Assembly: GCA_046484845.1 (NCBI GenBank)
Contig: JAWOIB010000147.1
Location: forward strand, 1-21,475
DNA: 21,475 nucleotides
Source: DSBX01 sp046484845
GTDB lineage: Bacteria; Hydrothermota; Tepidihabitantia; Tepidihabitantales; Tepidihabitantaceae
Direction: 5' to 3'
Shown here: positions 8,025 through 15,695 of the stretch, one piece after another
How the letters are laid out: every line of letters begins with the position of its first letter
Numbering within the stretch: the first letter of the stretch is position 1
Notes under the pieces: model-generated
What the model was told of the DNA's origin: nothing
The model's input: the letters and a program-made list of their open reading frames with translations, nothing else
The model's database searches: none
Translations under genes and position numbers: made by a program

Positions 8025-9531
8025 AGACGCCGGGCTCGGAACCCCTGCTCCTCGGCCTGGACATCGGCACCACCGGGGCCAAGGCCCTGCTCGTCGCGGC
8101 CGACGGGACGGTCGTGTCCGGCCACACCGCCGAGTACCCGCTATCCACGCCCCGGCCCGGCTGGTCCGAACAGGACCCGGCCGACTGGTGGCGCGGCACG
8201 GTCGCGGCCATCCGTGCGGTACTCGCTGCCGCGGGCGGCGCTGAGGTCGCGGGCGTCGGCCTCACCGGCCAGATGCACGGCCTCGTCCTGCTCGACGCCG
8301 CCGGCCGCGTGCTGCGGCCCTGCATTCTCTGGAACGACCAGCGCACCACCCGGCAGTGCGCGGAAATCACCCGCCGGGTCGGCGCGGAACGACTCCTCGA
8401 GCTCACCGGCAAGCCTGCCCTGACCGGGTTTACCGCCTCCAAGCTCCTCTGGGTGCGCGAGCACGAGCCCGGGGTCTGGGCCGCGGCGCGGCACCTGCTC
8501 CTGCCCAAGGACTACCTCCGCTGGCGGCTGACCGGCGAGTTCGCCACCGATGCCGCCGATGCCTCGGGCACGAACCTGCTCGACGTCGGCCGGCGCGCCT
8601 GGTCGGACGAGGTCATTGGCCGGCTCGAAATCCCGCCCGGGTGGCTGCCGCGCCTGCTTGAATCCCCGGAGGTTTCCGGCCGCGTCAGCGCGGACACGGC
8701 GGCAGAGACCGGCCTCGCGGCCGGCACGCCGGTCGCCGCCGGCCCGGCGACCAGGCCGCGCAGGCCATCGGCACCGCCACGCTCGCCGACCGCGACGTGT
8801 CCGTGACCATCGGGACCTCGGGCGTTGTGTTCGCCGCCACCAGCAGCTACCGGCACGATCCGTCCGGCCGACTCCACGCCTACTGCCACGCCCTGCCAGG
8901 CCGCTGGCACTTGATGGGCGTGATGCTGGCCGCCGGCGGCAGCCTGCGCTGGTTCCGGGACGCCTGCTGTTCAGCCGAACCGCGCGCGTATGAAATCATT
9001 GACCGGGAAGCGGCCGGAGTCGCCCCGGGCGCGGAGGGACTGCTCTTCCTGCCCTACCTCTCGGGCGAGCGCTGTCCCCACCCCGACCCGGACGCACGCG
9101 GGGTGTTCTTCGGCCTGTCCCTGCACCACACCCGGGCCCACCTGGCCCGCGCGGTCCTCGAGGGCGTCACCTTCGGCCTGCGCGACTCGCTTGACCTGCT
9201 CCCCGGCCTCGGCATCAACCCGGGTAGACTACGCGTCTCGGGCGGCGGCTCGCGCTCCGCGCTCTGGCGCCAGCTGATGGCCGACGTCTTCAACGCCGAG
9301 GTCGAGACGGTCAACTCGGAGCAGGGCGCGGCCCTGGGCGCGGCCCTGCTCGGCGGGGTGAGTGCGGGCGTCTTCGCGGATGTGAAAACCGCCTGCGCCC
9401 GGGCGGTCCGGGTCACCGGCCGCGTCCGGCCCGGGCCCGGCCGCGGCGTCTATGACGACCGCTATCGCCGCTACCGCGCGCTCTACCCGGCCCTCCGCGC
9501 CGAATTCGCCGCCGCGGGAGGAAACGGATGA
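8021..9531 (+). pseudogene. xylB: Xylulokinase (FGGY family), interrupted by one frameshift
   Basis: Together the two halves make a normal ~500-residue xylulokinase, phosphorylating D-xylulose with ATP. The N-terminal half (8021 to about 8745) has LDIGTTGAKALL, the substrate motif GLTGQMHG and ILWNDQR. The C-terminal half (from about 8746, another frame) has GDQAAQAIGT with the probable catalytic Asp, then TIGTSGVVF, LPYLSGERCPHPD and SGGGSRSALWRQ. The break lies in GGCCCGGC at 8741-8748, where one missing G (expected GGCGCCGGC) restores the family sequence. It falls immediately before the catalytic Asp, so the unshifted product would be inactive. No other lesion is visible, suggesting a recent mutation or a base-call error. 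It overlaps both neighbours by 4 nt. Confidence 0.9.
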
Positions 9532-10445
9532 AAAGCCCGTCGATACACGAAGCTCTTCTTCTCCGCTGTCTGACATGTCGGAACGAGCTTCCCTTTCGCC
9601 CGCAGAAGCCGGAGAGCCTGCAATGCCATTGCGGAGTCAGCTACCGGATGACCGATGGCGTGCTCGACTTCAATGTCCGGGAACAGCGGGTCTTCAATAC
9701 CTGGAGCGAATCCACCCCGACCAGGTCCGAAGCCGAGCGAATCAAGTCCTGGCTGGACGCCGGCCTCGTTACCGCCGCCGACCTTGAGTATGTTAACACC
9801 GTAGTCGAACCTGAACGGTTGAAGGCCGCGCAAGGACAAGGCATTTCGGCCCTTCAGTACGCAATGAGCCGGACGACCGGGTTGGTCCTCGACCTGTGTG
9901 CCGGGATGGGTTCGCTGTACCGCAACCCGGCTTTTCTGGCCCGTCCGCCCGCAGGTCTGACCGTCGTTACTGACCTGAGCCGGTTTGCGTTGACAGCGGT
10001 TCGGAAACGGCTCGCCGATACGCCGGCGGCCGACCGCTGCGCGTTTCTGGCCTGCGATGCGCGGCAACTACCCCTGGCGGATAAGACGGTCAGCCTGGCG
10101 GTCAGCGTGGCCGGCTTCCAGAATGCGGAATCGGCAAGCGCGATGCTCGAAGAGACTCGTCGGGTCCTTGCGCCAGGCGCCAGGCTTTTCACGCTGTGCG
10201 TCTTCGTCGAAGACGACAGCCGGTCTCTGCGTCTCGCCGAACAGATCGGCTGTGGCGAGCTGGCCACCATGCAACGGATGAACGAGGTTCTTGACCGAAC
10301 CGGCTTCGGCAACATACTGGTCGACTCGTTGCTCAACGACCGGGTTCATGAACGCGGCGACCTGATGCCCCTGTCGGGCGACAGGTCCGAAATCGCGCTG
10401 GTATCGGCGGTGAGAAGAGATGCTGATGGCCGCGGCACAGCATGA
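9528..10445 (+). CDS. SAM-dependent methyltransferase with N-terminal Trm112-like zinc ribbon
   Basis: A 305-residue protein in two parts. Residues ~12-48 form a small zinc ribbon (C14/C17 as CLTC, C33/C35 as CHC, then MTDGVLDF), like the Trm112-type modules found before class I methyltransferases. From residue ~115 comes a Rossmann methyltransferase domain: motif I LDLCAGMG, VVTDLS at the end of strand 2, and CDARQLPLADKTVSLAV as motif IV-type region followed by a FQN loop. The target is unknown; small molecule, RNA or protein are all possible. The ATG overlaps the kinase stop (ATGA) and has GGGAGG 6-7 nt upstream, so it is translationally coupled into the sugar operon. Nothing else ties it to sugar metabolism. 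Confidence 0.82.
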   Translation: MKSPSIHEALLLRCLTCRNELPFRPQKPESLQCHCGVSYRMTDGVLDFNVREQRVFNTWSESTPTRSEAERIKSWLDAGLVTAADLEYVNTVVEPERLKAAQGQGISALQYAMSRTTGLVLDLCAGMGSLYRNPAFLARPPAGLTVVTDLSRFALTAVRKRLADTPAADRCAFLACDARQLPLADKTVSLAVSVAGFQNAESASAMLEETRRVLAPGARLFTLCVFVEDDSRSLRLAEQIGCGELATMQRMNEVLDRTGFGNILVDSLLNDRVHERGDLMPLSGDRSEIALVSAVRRDADGRGTA

Positions 10446-10495
10446 TGATTCCGCCGCCGGATTTCGACCGTTGAAACCATAGGAAAGGAACTGTT

Positions 10496-10921
10496 GTGAA
10501 GGTTGAAGCTCATGCCCGTTGGACGGAAGGGATGAAACTCGTCGGAACCGGCTGGTCCGGCCACGAGGTCGTGATGGACGCCAACGCCGAGTCGGGCGGG
10601 GCGGACTCCGGCGCTCGGCCGATGGAACTGCTGCTCGTCGGGCTCACCGGCTGTACCGGGATGGACGTCGTTTCGCTCCTGCACAAGATGCGCGTGCCGT
10701 TCACCGGGCTGGAACTCAACGTCTCGGCTGACAAGAGCGAGGAACACCCGAGCGTGTTCACTGCCATCCGGCTGGAGTACGTGGTCCGCGGCCCGGGTCT
10801 CGACGCGGCCAAGGTCAACCGGGCGGTCGAGCTGTCGATGGAGAAGTACTGCTCGGTATCGGCGATGCTCCGTAAGGCCTGCCCGCTCGAGCACTCGGTC
10901 CGCATCGCGGACCCGGCCTGA
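10496..10921 (+). CDS. OsmC/Ohr-family peroxiredoxin-like protein
   Basis: A 141-residue OsmC-superfamily protein. The family's two reactive cysteines are at Cys53 (VGLTGCTGMD) and Cys119 (EKYCSVSAML), preceded by the RPMELLLVGLTGC helix typical of OsmC/YhfA-like members. These act as thiol-dependent peroxidases for organic hydroperoxides or as redox proteins in the cytoplasm. The start is GTG with AGGAAAGGA upstream; the first residues MKVEAHARW fit the family's N-terminal strand. It follows the methyltransferase by 50 nt on the same strand without a clear promoter, so it is probably the last gene of the operon. A strong hairpin follows. Confidence 0.92.
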   Translation: MKVEAHARWTEGMKLVGTGWSGHEVVMDANAESGGADSGARPMELLLVGLTGCTGMDVVSLLHKMRVPFTGLELNVSADKSEEHPSVFTAIRLEYVVRGPGLDAAKVNRAVELSMEKYCSVSAMLRKACPLEHSVRIADPA

Positions 10922-10936
10922 ACCAGCCCGGGAACC

Positions 10937-10964
10937 GTGCCGGGGCGGTTGCCCACCCCGGCAC
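10937..10964. terminator. Hairpin between convergent genes (probable bidirectional terminator)
   Basis: Nine-base perfect arms GTGCCGGGG (10937-10945) and CCCCGGCAC (10956-10964) enclose a 10-nt loop in the 63-bp gap between the OsmC gene and the convergent propeller gene. There is no T-run. A second stem, CCCGCTG/CAGCGGG (10974-10980 / 10986-10992), overlaps the propeller stop codon. Confidence 0.5.
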
Positions 10965-10984
10965 GAACCTTCGCCCGCTGCGCT

Positions 10985-13084
10985 TCAGCGGGTCACGACC
11001 AGCCGCGCGACCGCGCCCGCACCAGCCTGCCCGGCCCGGAGGTAGTAGACCCCTGCCCCGAGTGCTCCCAGGTCGAAATCACCCCGGCCGCCTTCAAGCG
11101 TCCAGCGCGCCCGGTACCGCCCGCTCGCGTCGTACAGTGCGATGCTGCTCGCGCCCGCCCCGGTCGGGCCGAAACGTACCGCCACGCGCCGGCCGGCCGG
11201 GTTCGGAAACAGCTCGATCCCGCGCGGTACGCCGCCCGCCGGCCTCTCGGAGATCCCCACCGGTCCCTCGTAGACCTGCAGCGCACAACCCCAGTCCGCC
11301 ACGTAGATCAGCGAGCCGGCGACAACCACGTCGTAGCACTGCCACGGTGTATCGTAGTACCCGGCGAGTTCCGGGCTGGCCGGGTTCGAGCAGTCATAGA
11401 CCCGGAAGCCGGCGCGGTGATTCGCCACGTAGGCGTACTGACCGTCGAGATAAACGCCCAGCGGCGCATCGGGCAGCCGGGTCCGGCTCACCTCAACCGG
11501 GTTCTCGGGACTGCTGATGTCGACGATGACCATCAGCGAGTCGTCACAGACCAGCCAGGCGAGATTGCCGGCGCCGGACACTTCGCGGACCCGGCCCGAG
11601 GGCTGGTAATGCCCGGTTTCTACCGGGTTTGCCGGGTCGCTCACGTCCACGATGCGCAGGCCCGAGTCGAGGTCGGCAACCAGCGCCCGGGGCCATTCGA
11701 CATGCACCCCGGATGCCAGTCCGGGCGTGTTAAGCTCGCCGACGCCGACCGGCGCGGTCGGATCCGAGACATCGACTATCCGCAGCCCGCTCGCCCGCTC
11801 GGCAAGGTAGGCATACCCGCCCGCGACCTCAACGCTCGTCGCGTAGTCCGGTGTCGCCAGCGCACCGACTTCGACCGGGTTCGCCGGGTTGCTGACGTCC
11901 ACGATGCGTAGACCGCTGGCCCAGCTGGCAATGTAGACCAGCGTACCCGCCGCGCGCGCGGCGCGCACGTAGCCCGGCGAGCGGAAAACTCCGACCTCGT
12001 GGGCCAGGGCCGGCGTCTCGACGTTGATTATCCGCAGTCCCGAGTAGCCATCCGCGAGGTAGGCGTGTCCGTTGGCCACGTCAACCGTATGCGCCCAGTC
12101 CGGCACGTCATAGCGACTGACCTCGGACGGCGCTGCCGGGTCGCTGACGTCGATCACCCTGAGCCCGTAGTTCCACGCCGACACGTATGCGTGGTCGCCA
12201 CCCGCGCTCACCGCGAAATCCCACTCAGGCGATGGCGTTGCGCCCAGCGCAACCGGGTCCGCCGGGTCACTCACGTCCACAACGACCAGGCCGGCGTACT
12301 TCGCCGCGACGTATGCGCGCCGACCGTCCAGCACGACGTGGTAGGCCGGGCCGGGCATCGTCAGCGCCCCGGTCTCGACCGGGTTCCCCGGGTCGCGAAC
12401 ATTGACCACCAGCAGGCTGGCCGAATCTGCCACGAAGACGAGCGTGTCGAGAACGGCAACGCCGTGCGCCACCCCGTCGGTGTCAAGGAAGCCGGCCTCG
12501 AACGGCGCGGACGGGTCGCTAACATCGATAACCCGCAACCCCGCGCCGCCGGCCGCCACGTAGGCGTGACTGCCGCCTGTCGCCACGTCGAGCGCCTTGC
12601 CCGGCAGTGCCAGACCTGCCAGCTCCTGCGGCCGGGCCGGGTCTGAGACGTCGGCGACCCTGAGCCCGAACGCCGCGTCCGCGATATAGGCGAGGTCGCC
12701 CGCCACCGCGACTCCGGAGGCATCGCCCGGGCCGGACAGGTTGCCGAGCTCGACCGGGTGCCCGGGCGACTCGACGCTGTGGATGTAGAGACCTCCCGAC
12801 GCGCTGTACAGCCGGACCCCGGCAAGCACCATGTCCTTCACCCTGCCCGCGGTCTTGATGCCTTCCGAGACCAGCACCGGGGCGGTCGGGTCGGCCACAT
12901 CCAGAAGGTACACCCCGCCCCCGGCGGCGAGGTAGACGAGCTCACGCGCCGGGTCGTATACCACCGCCTGCGAGGGACCGAACGGCCAGCTCCCGACCAG
13001 CCGGCAGTTGAGTGAATCGCCGGCGGCGGTGAGGGAAATCGCCGCGGCCAGCGCGCAACACAGTGGCGCGATGCGCTTGTTCAT
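10985..13084 (-). CDS. Secreted LVIVD-repeat beta-propeller protein with C-terminal sorting-like domain
   Basis: A 699-residue exported protein. Residues 1-22 are a signal peptide (basic start NKR, hydrophobic stretch, Ala-rich end). Then come about 13 LVIVD-type repeats of ~42-44 residues, each ending in a unit like LRIVDVSDPANP or LRVIDVSDPAAP, sometimes degenerate (VYLLDVADP, LRIINVETP, FRVYDCSNP). These should build one or two beta-propellers. From about residue 610 a FlgD/type-A-sorting-like domain begins with GIELFPNPAGRR and continues through LYDASGRYRARW and LGAGVYYLRAG to RLVVTR. Function unknown; such proteins are cell-surface or secreted. The ATG is preferred over an adjacent GTG because of spacing to an upstream AGG. 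It follows the interrupted secreted-protein gene by about 20 nt, in the same transcript. Confidence 0.9.
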   Translation of the reverse strand: MNKRIAPLCCALAAAISLTAAGDSLNCRLVGSWPFGPSQAVVYDPARELVYLAAGGGVYLLDVADPTAPVLVSEGIKTAGRVKDMVLAGVRLYSASGGLYIHSVESPGHPVELGNLSGPGDASGVAVAGDLAYIADAAFGLRVADVSDPARPQELAGLALPGKALDVATGGSHAYVAAGGAGLRVIDVSDPSAPFEAGFLDTDGVAHGVAVLDTLVFVADSASLLVVNVRDPGNPVETGALTMPGPAYHVVLDGRRAYVAAKYAGLVVVDVSDPADPVALGATPSPEWDFAVSAGGDHAYVSAWNYGLRVIDVSDPAAPSEVSRYDVPDWAHTVDVANGHAYLADGYSGLRIINVETPALAHEVGVFRSPGYVRAARAAGTLVYIASWASGLRIVDVSNPANPVEVGALATPDYATSVEVAGGYAYLAERASGLRIVDVSDPTAPVGVGELNTPGLASGVHVEWPRALVADLDSGLRIVDVSDPANPVETGHYQPSGRVREVSGAGNLAWLVCDDSLMVIVDISSPENPVEVSRTRLPDAPLGVYLDGQYAYVANHRAGFRVYDCSNPASPELAGYYDTPWQCYDVVVAGSLIYVADWGCALQVYEGPVGISERPAGGVPRGIELFPNPAGRRVAVRFGPTGAGASSIALYDASGRYRARWTLEGGRGDFDLGALGAGVYYLRAGQAGAGAVARLVVTR

Positions 13085-13103
13085 CACTACCTGCCGCCCC
13101 GCG

Positions 13104-14027
13104 CTAATGGGCTTTCACCAGCCGGGCCGTGGTCGCGGCGCCGCTGGCTTCGAGTTCGACAAGGTAGACGCCCGGCGGGACCCCGGCCGCGTCCCAGCTG
13201 ACCGAGTGCCGGCCAGCGGGCCGGACGCCGTCGAGCAGCCGTGCGACCTCGCGGCCGGCGACGTCACGGACGGTACAGCTCACCGACCCGCCCTGCGCGA
13301 GTTCGTAGCCGATTTCAGCCCGGTCGACGAACGGGTTGCGCCCGGTGCGCAGATTCTTCGCCGGCAGGTCGCCTCGGCCGTTCTCCTCGATCCCGACAGT
13401 AGTAAGCGAGATGTTGTCGGCGGAGACCTCCGCCCATCCGCCCCCTCAAGTCCCGTTGACGTATGAGAAGAGCCGAACCCCGACCTTGCGCACCTCCTCC
13501 GCGCTCACGCCTGGCAGGTTATCCGCGATCTCCCGGGCGATATCGAGCTCATAGCCGACCCACTCGTCCGGCAGCTGGACGTCGTGAAACTTAAGCGTGT
13601 CGCTCTCGCGCCAGTCGTTGTACGGGTCGCGGAGGAGGAACATCGTCGAGCCCAGCTCCCGGGCGTCGGCGTTCAGATAGCTGACCACTAACGCGGCGGT
13701 CGGCCAGCAGGTCGAAGACCCGCCCGCCAGCTGCATCCGGCTGTCGAAGGTCAGCGTCAGCTCCGGGCCGGGGACATCCACGACCTGGCTGAGCGAGGCG
13801 TGGTAGGCCAGCAGTTTGTACACCCGCGCGGCATGGCCCGGCATGGGCTGACCGAGCGTATCTGACCGCTCGATCAGGTATCCGCCCGCAAGGCTCTGGA
13901 CATCTTCCTGCCAGCCGACCTCGAGCGGCTGCTCGAAATCGCCATTCACCAGCAGGTTGCCGAGACCAGTGCCGACCAGCGCCAGCAACAGCCCGGCCAT
14001 CACGGCCATCGCATTGTTCTTTCGCAC
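13104..14027 (-). pseudogene. Secreted protein with C-terminal sorting-like domain, interrupted by in-frame TGA
   Basis: A 307-residue reading frame broken only by TGA at codon 194 (13448-13446). The N-terminal part has a signal peptide (VRKNNAMAVMAG, then Leu/Gly-rich) and an NLLVNGDFE opening typical of carbohydrate-binding-like jellyroll modules, continuing to VGVRLFSYVNGT. After the TGA the same frame runs GGGWAEVSADNISLTTVG, closing the jellyroll, and then a sorting-like tail: NPFVDRAEIGYE, RDVAGREVARLL, PPGVYLVELEAS, ARLVKAH. The stop should be Gly, Arg or Trp. The start is GTG, 7 nt after AAGGA; a TTG two codons earlier is too close to that site. A strong promoter and a 5' hairpin precede it. 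As written, the product would lack its tail. Confidence 0.82.
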
Positions 14028-14045
14028 CCTCAAGTCCTTTCCGAC

Positions 14046-14063
14046 GGCTGCACCTATGCAGCC
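14046..14063 (-). promoter_or_regulatory. 5'-leader hairpin ahead of the interrupted secreted-protein gene
   Basis: Perfect 7-bp stem GGCTGCA/TGCAGCC with a 4-nt loop in the predicted leader, ending 3 nt before GGAAAGGA, the Shine-Dalgarno region. It could stabilise the mRNA or modulate initiation. No known riboswitch is recognised. Confidence 0.4.
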
Positions 14064-14120
14064 TCCACCGTCATTATCGTCTCTCTGCGAAGCTATTTCG
14101 GACTGCGCCTTACCACTACT

Positions 14121-14150
14121 ATTCTAGCCAGCAATCGGCCCTGCTGTCAA
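14121..14150 (-). promoter_or_regulatory. Promoter of the secreted-protein/propeller operon
   Basis: Minus strand: TTGACA (14150-14145), 18-bp spacer, TAGAAT (14126-14121). Predicted leader about 85-90 nt with a hairpin and Shine-Dalgarno before the GTG at 14027. It drives the interrupted gene and the LVIVD propeller behind it. Confidence 0.78.
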
Positions 14151-14210
14151 TGTCTTACCGCGGTGGTATGTTAATTGGCCGAAACGGGATGGGCACCGCT
14201 GCCCCCGCGG

Positions 14211-15080
14211 TCAGTCGGACGAGGGAATTCTCGAACCCTTCTCGAGATAGCTGGTCGCGGCCAGCCGGGCGAGCCGGCGCACGCGGGCGATGTGGTTCTC
14301 GCGCTCCGAAACGCTGATTGCCCCCCGGGCCTCCAGCAGGTTGAAGCAGTGCGAGCACTTGATGACGTGGTGGTAGCCCGGGTAGACCAGTCCCAGCCCG
14401 AGCAGGCGCTTCGCCTCGGCCTCGAACCGGTCGAACAGTTCCCGCTGCAGCCCGACGTCCGCCTCGTCGAAGTTGTAGGCGCAGAACTCCTCTTCGTTCT
14501 GCCGGTAGATGTCGCCCCAGGTCAGGCGCTCGTTCCAGCGGACCTCGAAGATGCTCTCCACCTCCTGCACGAACATCGCCAGCCGCTCCAGCCCGTAGGT
14601 AATCTCGACCGGGATGACCGGCAGGTCGACCGAGCCGCACTGCTGGAAGTAGGTGAACTGGGTTATCTCGATGCCGTTCAGATCCACCTCCCAGCCCAGC
14701 CCCCACGCCCCGAGGGTCGGCGACTTCCAGTCGTCCTCGATGAACCGGATATCGTTCTTCTGCAGGTCGATGCCGATCGCCTCCAGGCTGCCCAGGTACC
14801 GGGCCTGGATGTCGTCCGGCGCGGGCTTGAGTATCGCCTGCAGCTGCCAGAACTGCTGGACCCGGAGCGGGTTCTGGGCGTACCGGCCGTCGCGCGGCCG
14901 CTGGGACGGCTCGCAGTACACCACGTTCCAAGGCTTATCGTCCAGCACCCGGATGAACGTCGCCGGGTTGAACGTCCCGGCCCCGACCTCGGAATTGTAG
15001 GGGGAAAGCACCGCACAGCCCTGCCCGGCCCAGTACTGCTGCAGGCGCAGGATGATCTCCTGCAGGGTCAGCGCCGCCAT
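14211..15080 (-). CDS. glyQ: Glycyl-tRNA synthetase alpha subunit
   Basis: A 289-residue catalytic alpha subunit of the bacterial alpha2beta2 glycyl-tRNA synthetase, which charges tRNA-Gly in the cytoplasm. Highly conserved segments are visible: LRLQQYWAGQGCAV, EVGAGTFNPATF, YCEPSQRPRDGRYGx-like (here RYAQNPLR), LGWEVDLNGIEITQFTYFQQ and EITYGLERLAMF, the class II motif 3 region. Length is normal. The start ATG lies 7 nt after the stop of the HD-domain gene, with no clear Shine-Dalgarno, so translation is probably coupled. The beta-subunit gene glyS, usually directly downstream, is absent: glyQ is followed by a non-coding gap and an unrelated operon. glyS must lie elsewhere for a functional enzyme. 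Confidence 0.97.
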   Translation of the reverse strand: MAALTLQEIILRLQQYWAGQGCAVLSPYNSEVGAGTFNPATFIRVLDDKPWNVVYCEPSQRPRDGRYAQNPLRVQQFWQLQAILKPAPDDIQARYLGSLEAIGIDLQKNDIRFIEDDWKSPTLGAWGLGWEVDLNGIEITQFTYFQQCGSVDLPVIPVEITYGLERLAMFVQEVESIFEVRWNERLTWGDIYRQNEEEFCAYNFDEADVGLQRELFDRFEAEAKRLLGLGLVYPGYHHVIKCSHCFNLLEARGAISVSERENHIARVRRLARLAATSYLEKGSRIPSSD

Positions 15081-15087
15081 CGCCCGG

Positions 15088-15633
15088 CTAGAGTCCCAAC
15101 TCCGGGGCGATACCCTTCATCGCGTCGAGGCAGGCGGTGACGAACTCCTCCAGCGACATCCCCAGCCGCGAGCAGGTCTCGATCTGCTCCCGGTTCGCCC
15201 CGGCCGCGAACCGCCGCTCTTGGAACCGCCTGAGCACGAACTCGGTGCTGAGCCCGGCCAGCTTCCGGTCCGGGTGCATCAGCGCGGCCGCCACGATGAG
15301 CCCGGTCAGCGGGTCGACCGCGAACAGCGCCTTGTCCAGCTCGGACACCACCGGCGCGTTGTCGGCGTGAGCCTTGACCGCGTTGACGATGTCCTCGCCC
15401 ACCCCCCGCTCCGCCAGCAACTCCCCGGCGACCAGCCCGTGCCGGGCCGGGTCCTTGGCGGTCTGCTCGTAATCGAGGTCGTGCACCAGCCCGGCCAGCC
15501 CCCAGCGCTCCTCGTCCCCGCCCAGCCGGACGGCCAGCGCCCGCAGGCAGGCCTCGGTCGCCAGCATGTGCTTCTGGAGATTGCGGTTCCCGACCATCTC
15601 CCGGACCAGCGTCCAAACCTCTTCGCGCGTCAC
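15088..15633 (-). CDS. HD-domain metal-dependent phosphohydrolase
   Basis: A 181-residue single-domain HD protein. Candidate metal ligands in family order: His22 (LQKHMLAT), His51-Asp52 (GLVHDLDYE), His in VKAHADN near residue 90 and Asp in FAVDPLTG near 105. This layout is that of the HDIG/HD-superfamily hydrolases that act on nucleotides or related phosphoesters. The substrate is not predictable. The GTG start has GGGAG 7 nt upstream. It shares a promoter with glyQ, which begins 7 nt after its stop. Pairing a translation gene with an HD hydrolase may be no more than operon convenience. Confidence 0.85.
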   Translation of the reverse strand: MTREEVWTLVREMVGNRNLQKHMLATEACLRALAVRLGGDEERWGLAGLVHDLDYEQTAKDPARHGLVAGELLAERGVGEDIVNAVKAHADNAPVVSELDKALFAVDPLTGLIVAAALMHPDRKLAGLSTEFVLRRFQERRFAAGANREQIETCSRLGMSLEEFVTACLDAMKGIAPELGL

Positions 15634-15666
15634 GACTCAACTCCCGGTCGGCTACTCATATCCTGG

Positions 15667-15695
15667 ATGATAATCCCGCGCCCGCTACCGGTCAA
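15667..15695 (-). promoter_or_regulatory. Promoter of the HD hydrolase-glyQ operon
   Basis: Minus strand: TTGACC (15695-15690), 17-bp spacer, TATCAT (15672-15667). The -35 box lies inside the last codons of surE. Predicted leader is about 27 nt and includes the Shine-Dalgarno GGGAG. Confidence 0.75.

Noticed and set aside
8741..8748. Programmed ribosomal frameshift in xylulokinase
   Set aside because: No slippery heptamer or conserved stimulatory structure is evident, and the family is never known to need frameshifting; a single-base loss explains it.
10937..11911. Plus-strand open frames opposite the propeller gene
   Set aside because: They mirror the repeat structure of the real minus-strand gene and have no Shine-Dalgarno or recognisable domains.
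13446..13448. TGA read as Gly (as in SR1/Gracilibacteria) or as selenocysteine
   Set aside because: Many intact genes in the window end in TGA, the genome is GC-rich unlike recoding candidate phyla, and the position is a Gly-rich structural loop rather than a redox site.
14191..14204. Hairpin GGGCA/TGCCC after glyQ as an intrinsic terminator
   Set aside because: Five-base stem with no T-run in this GC-rich sequence is not distinguishable from background.
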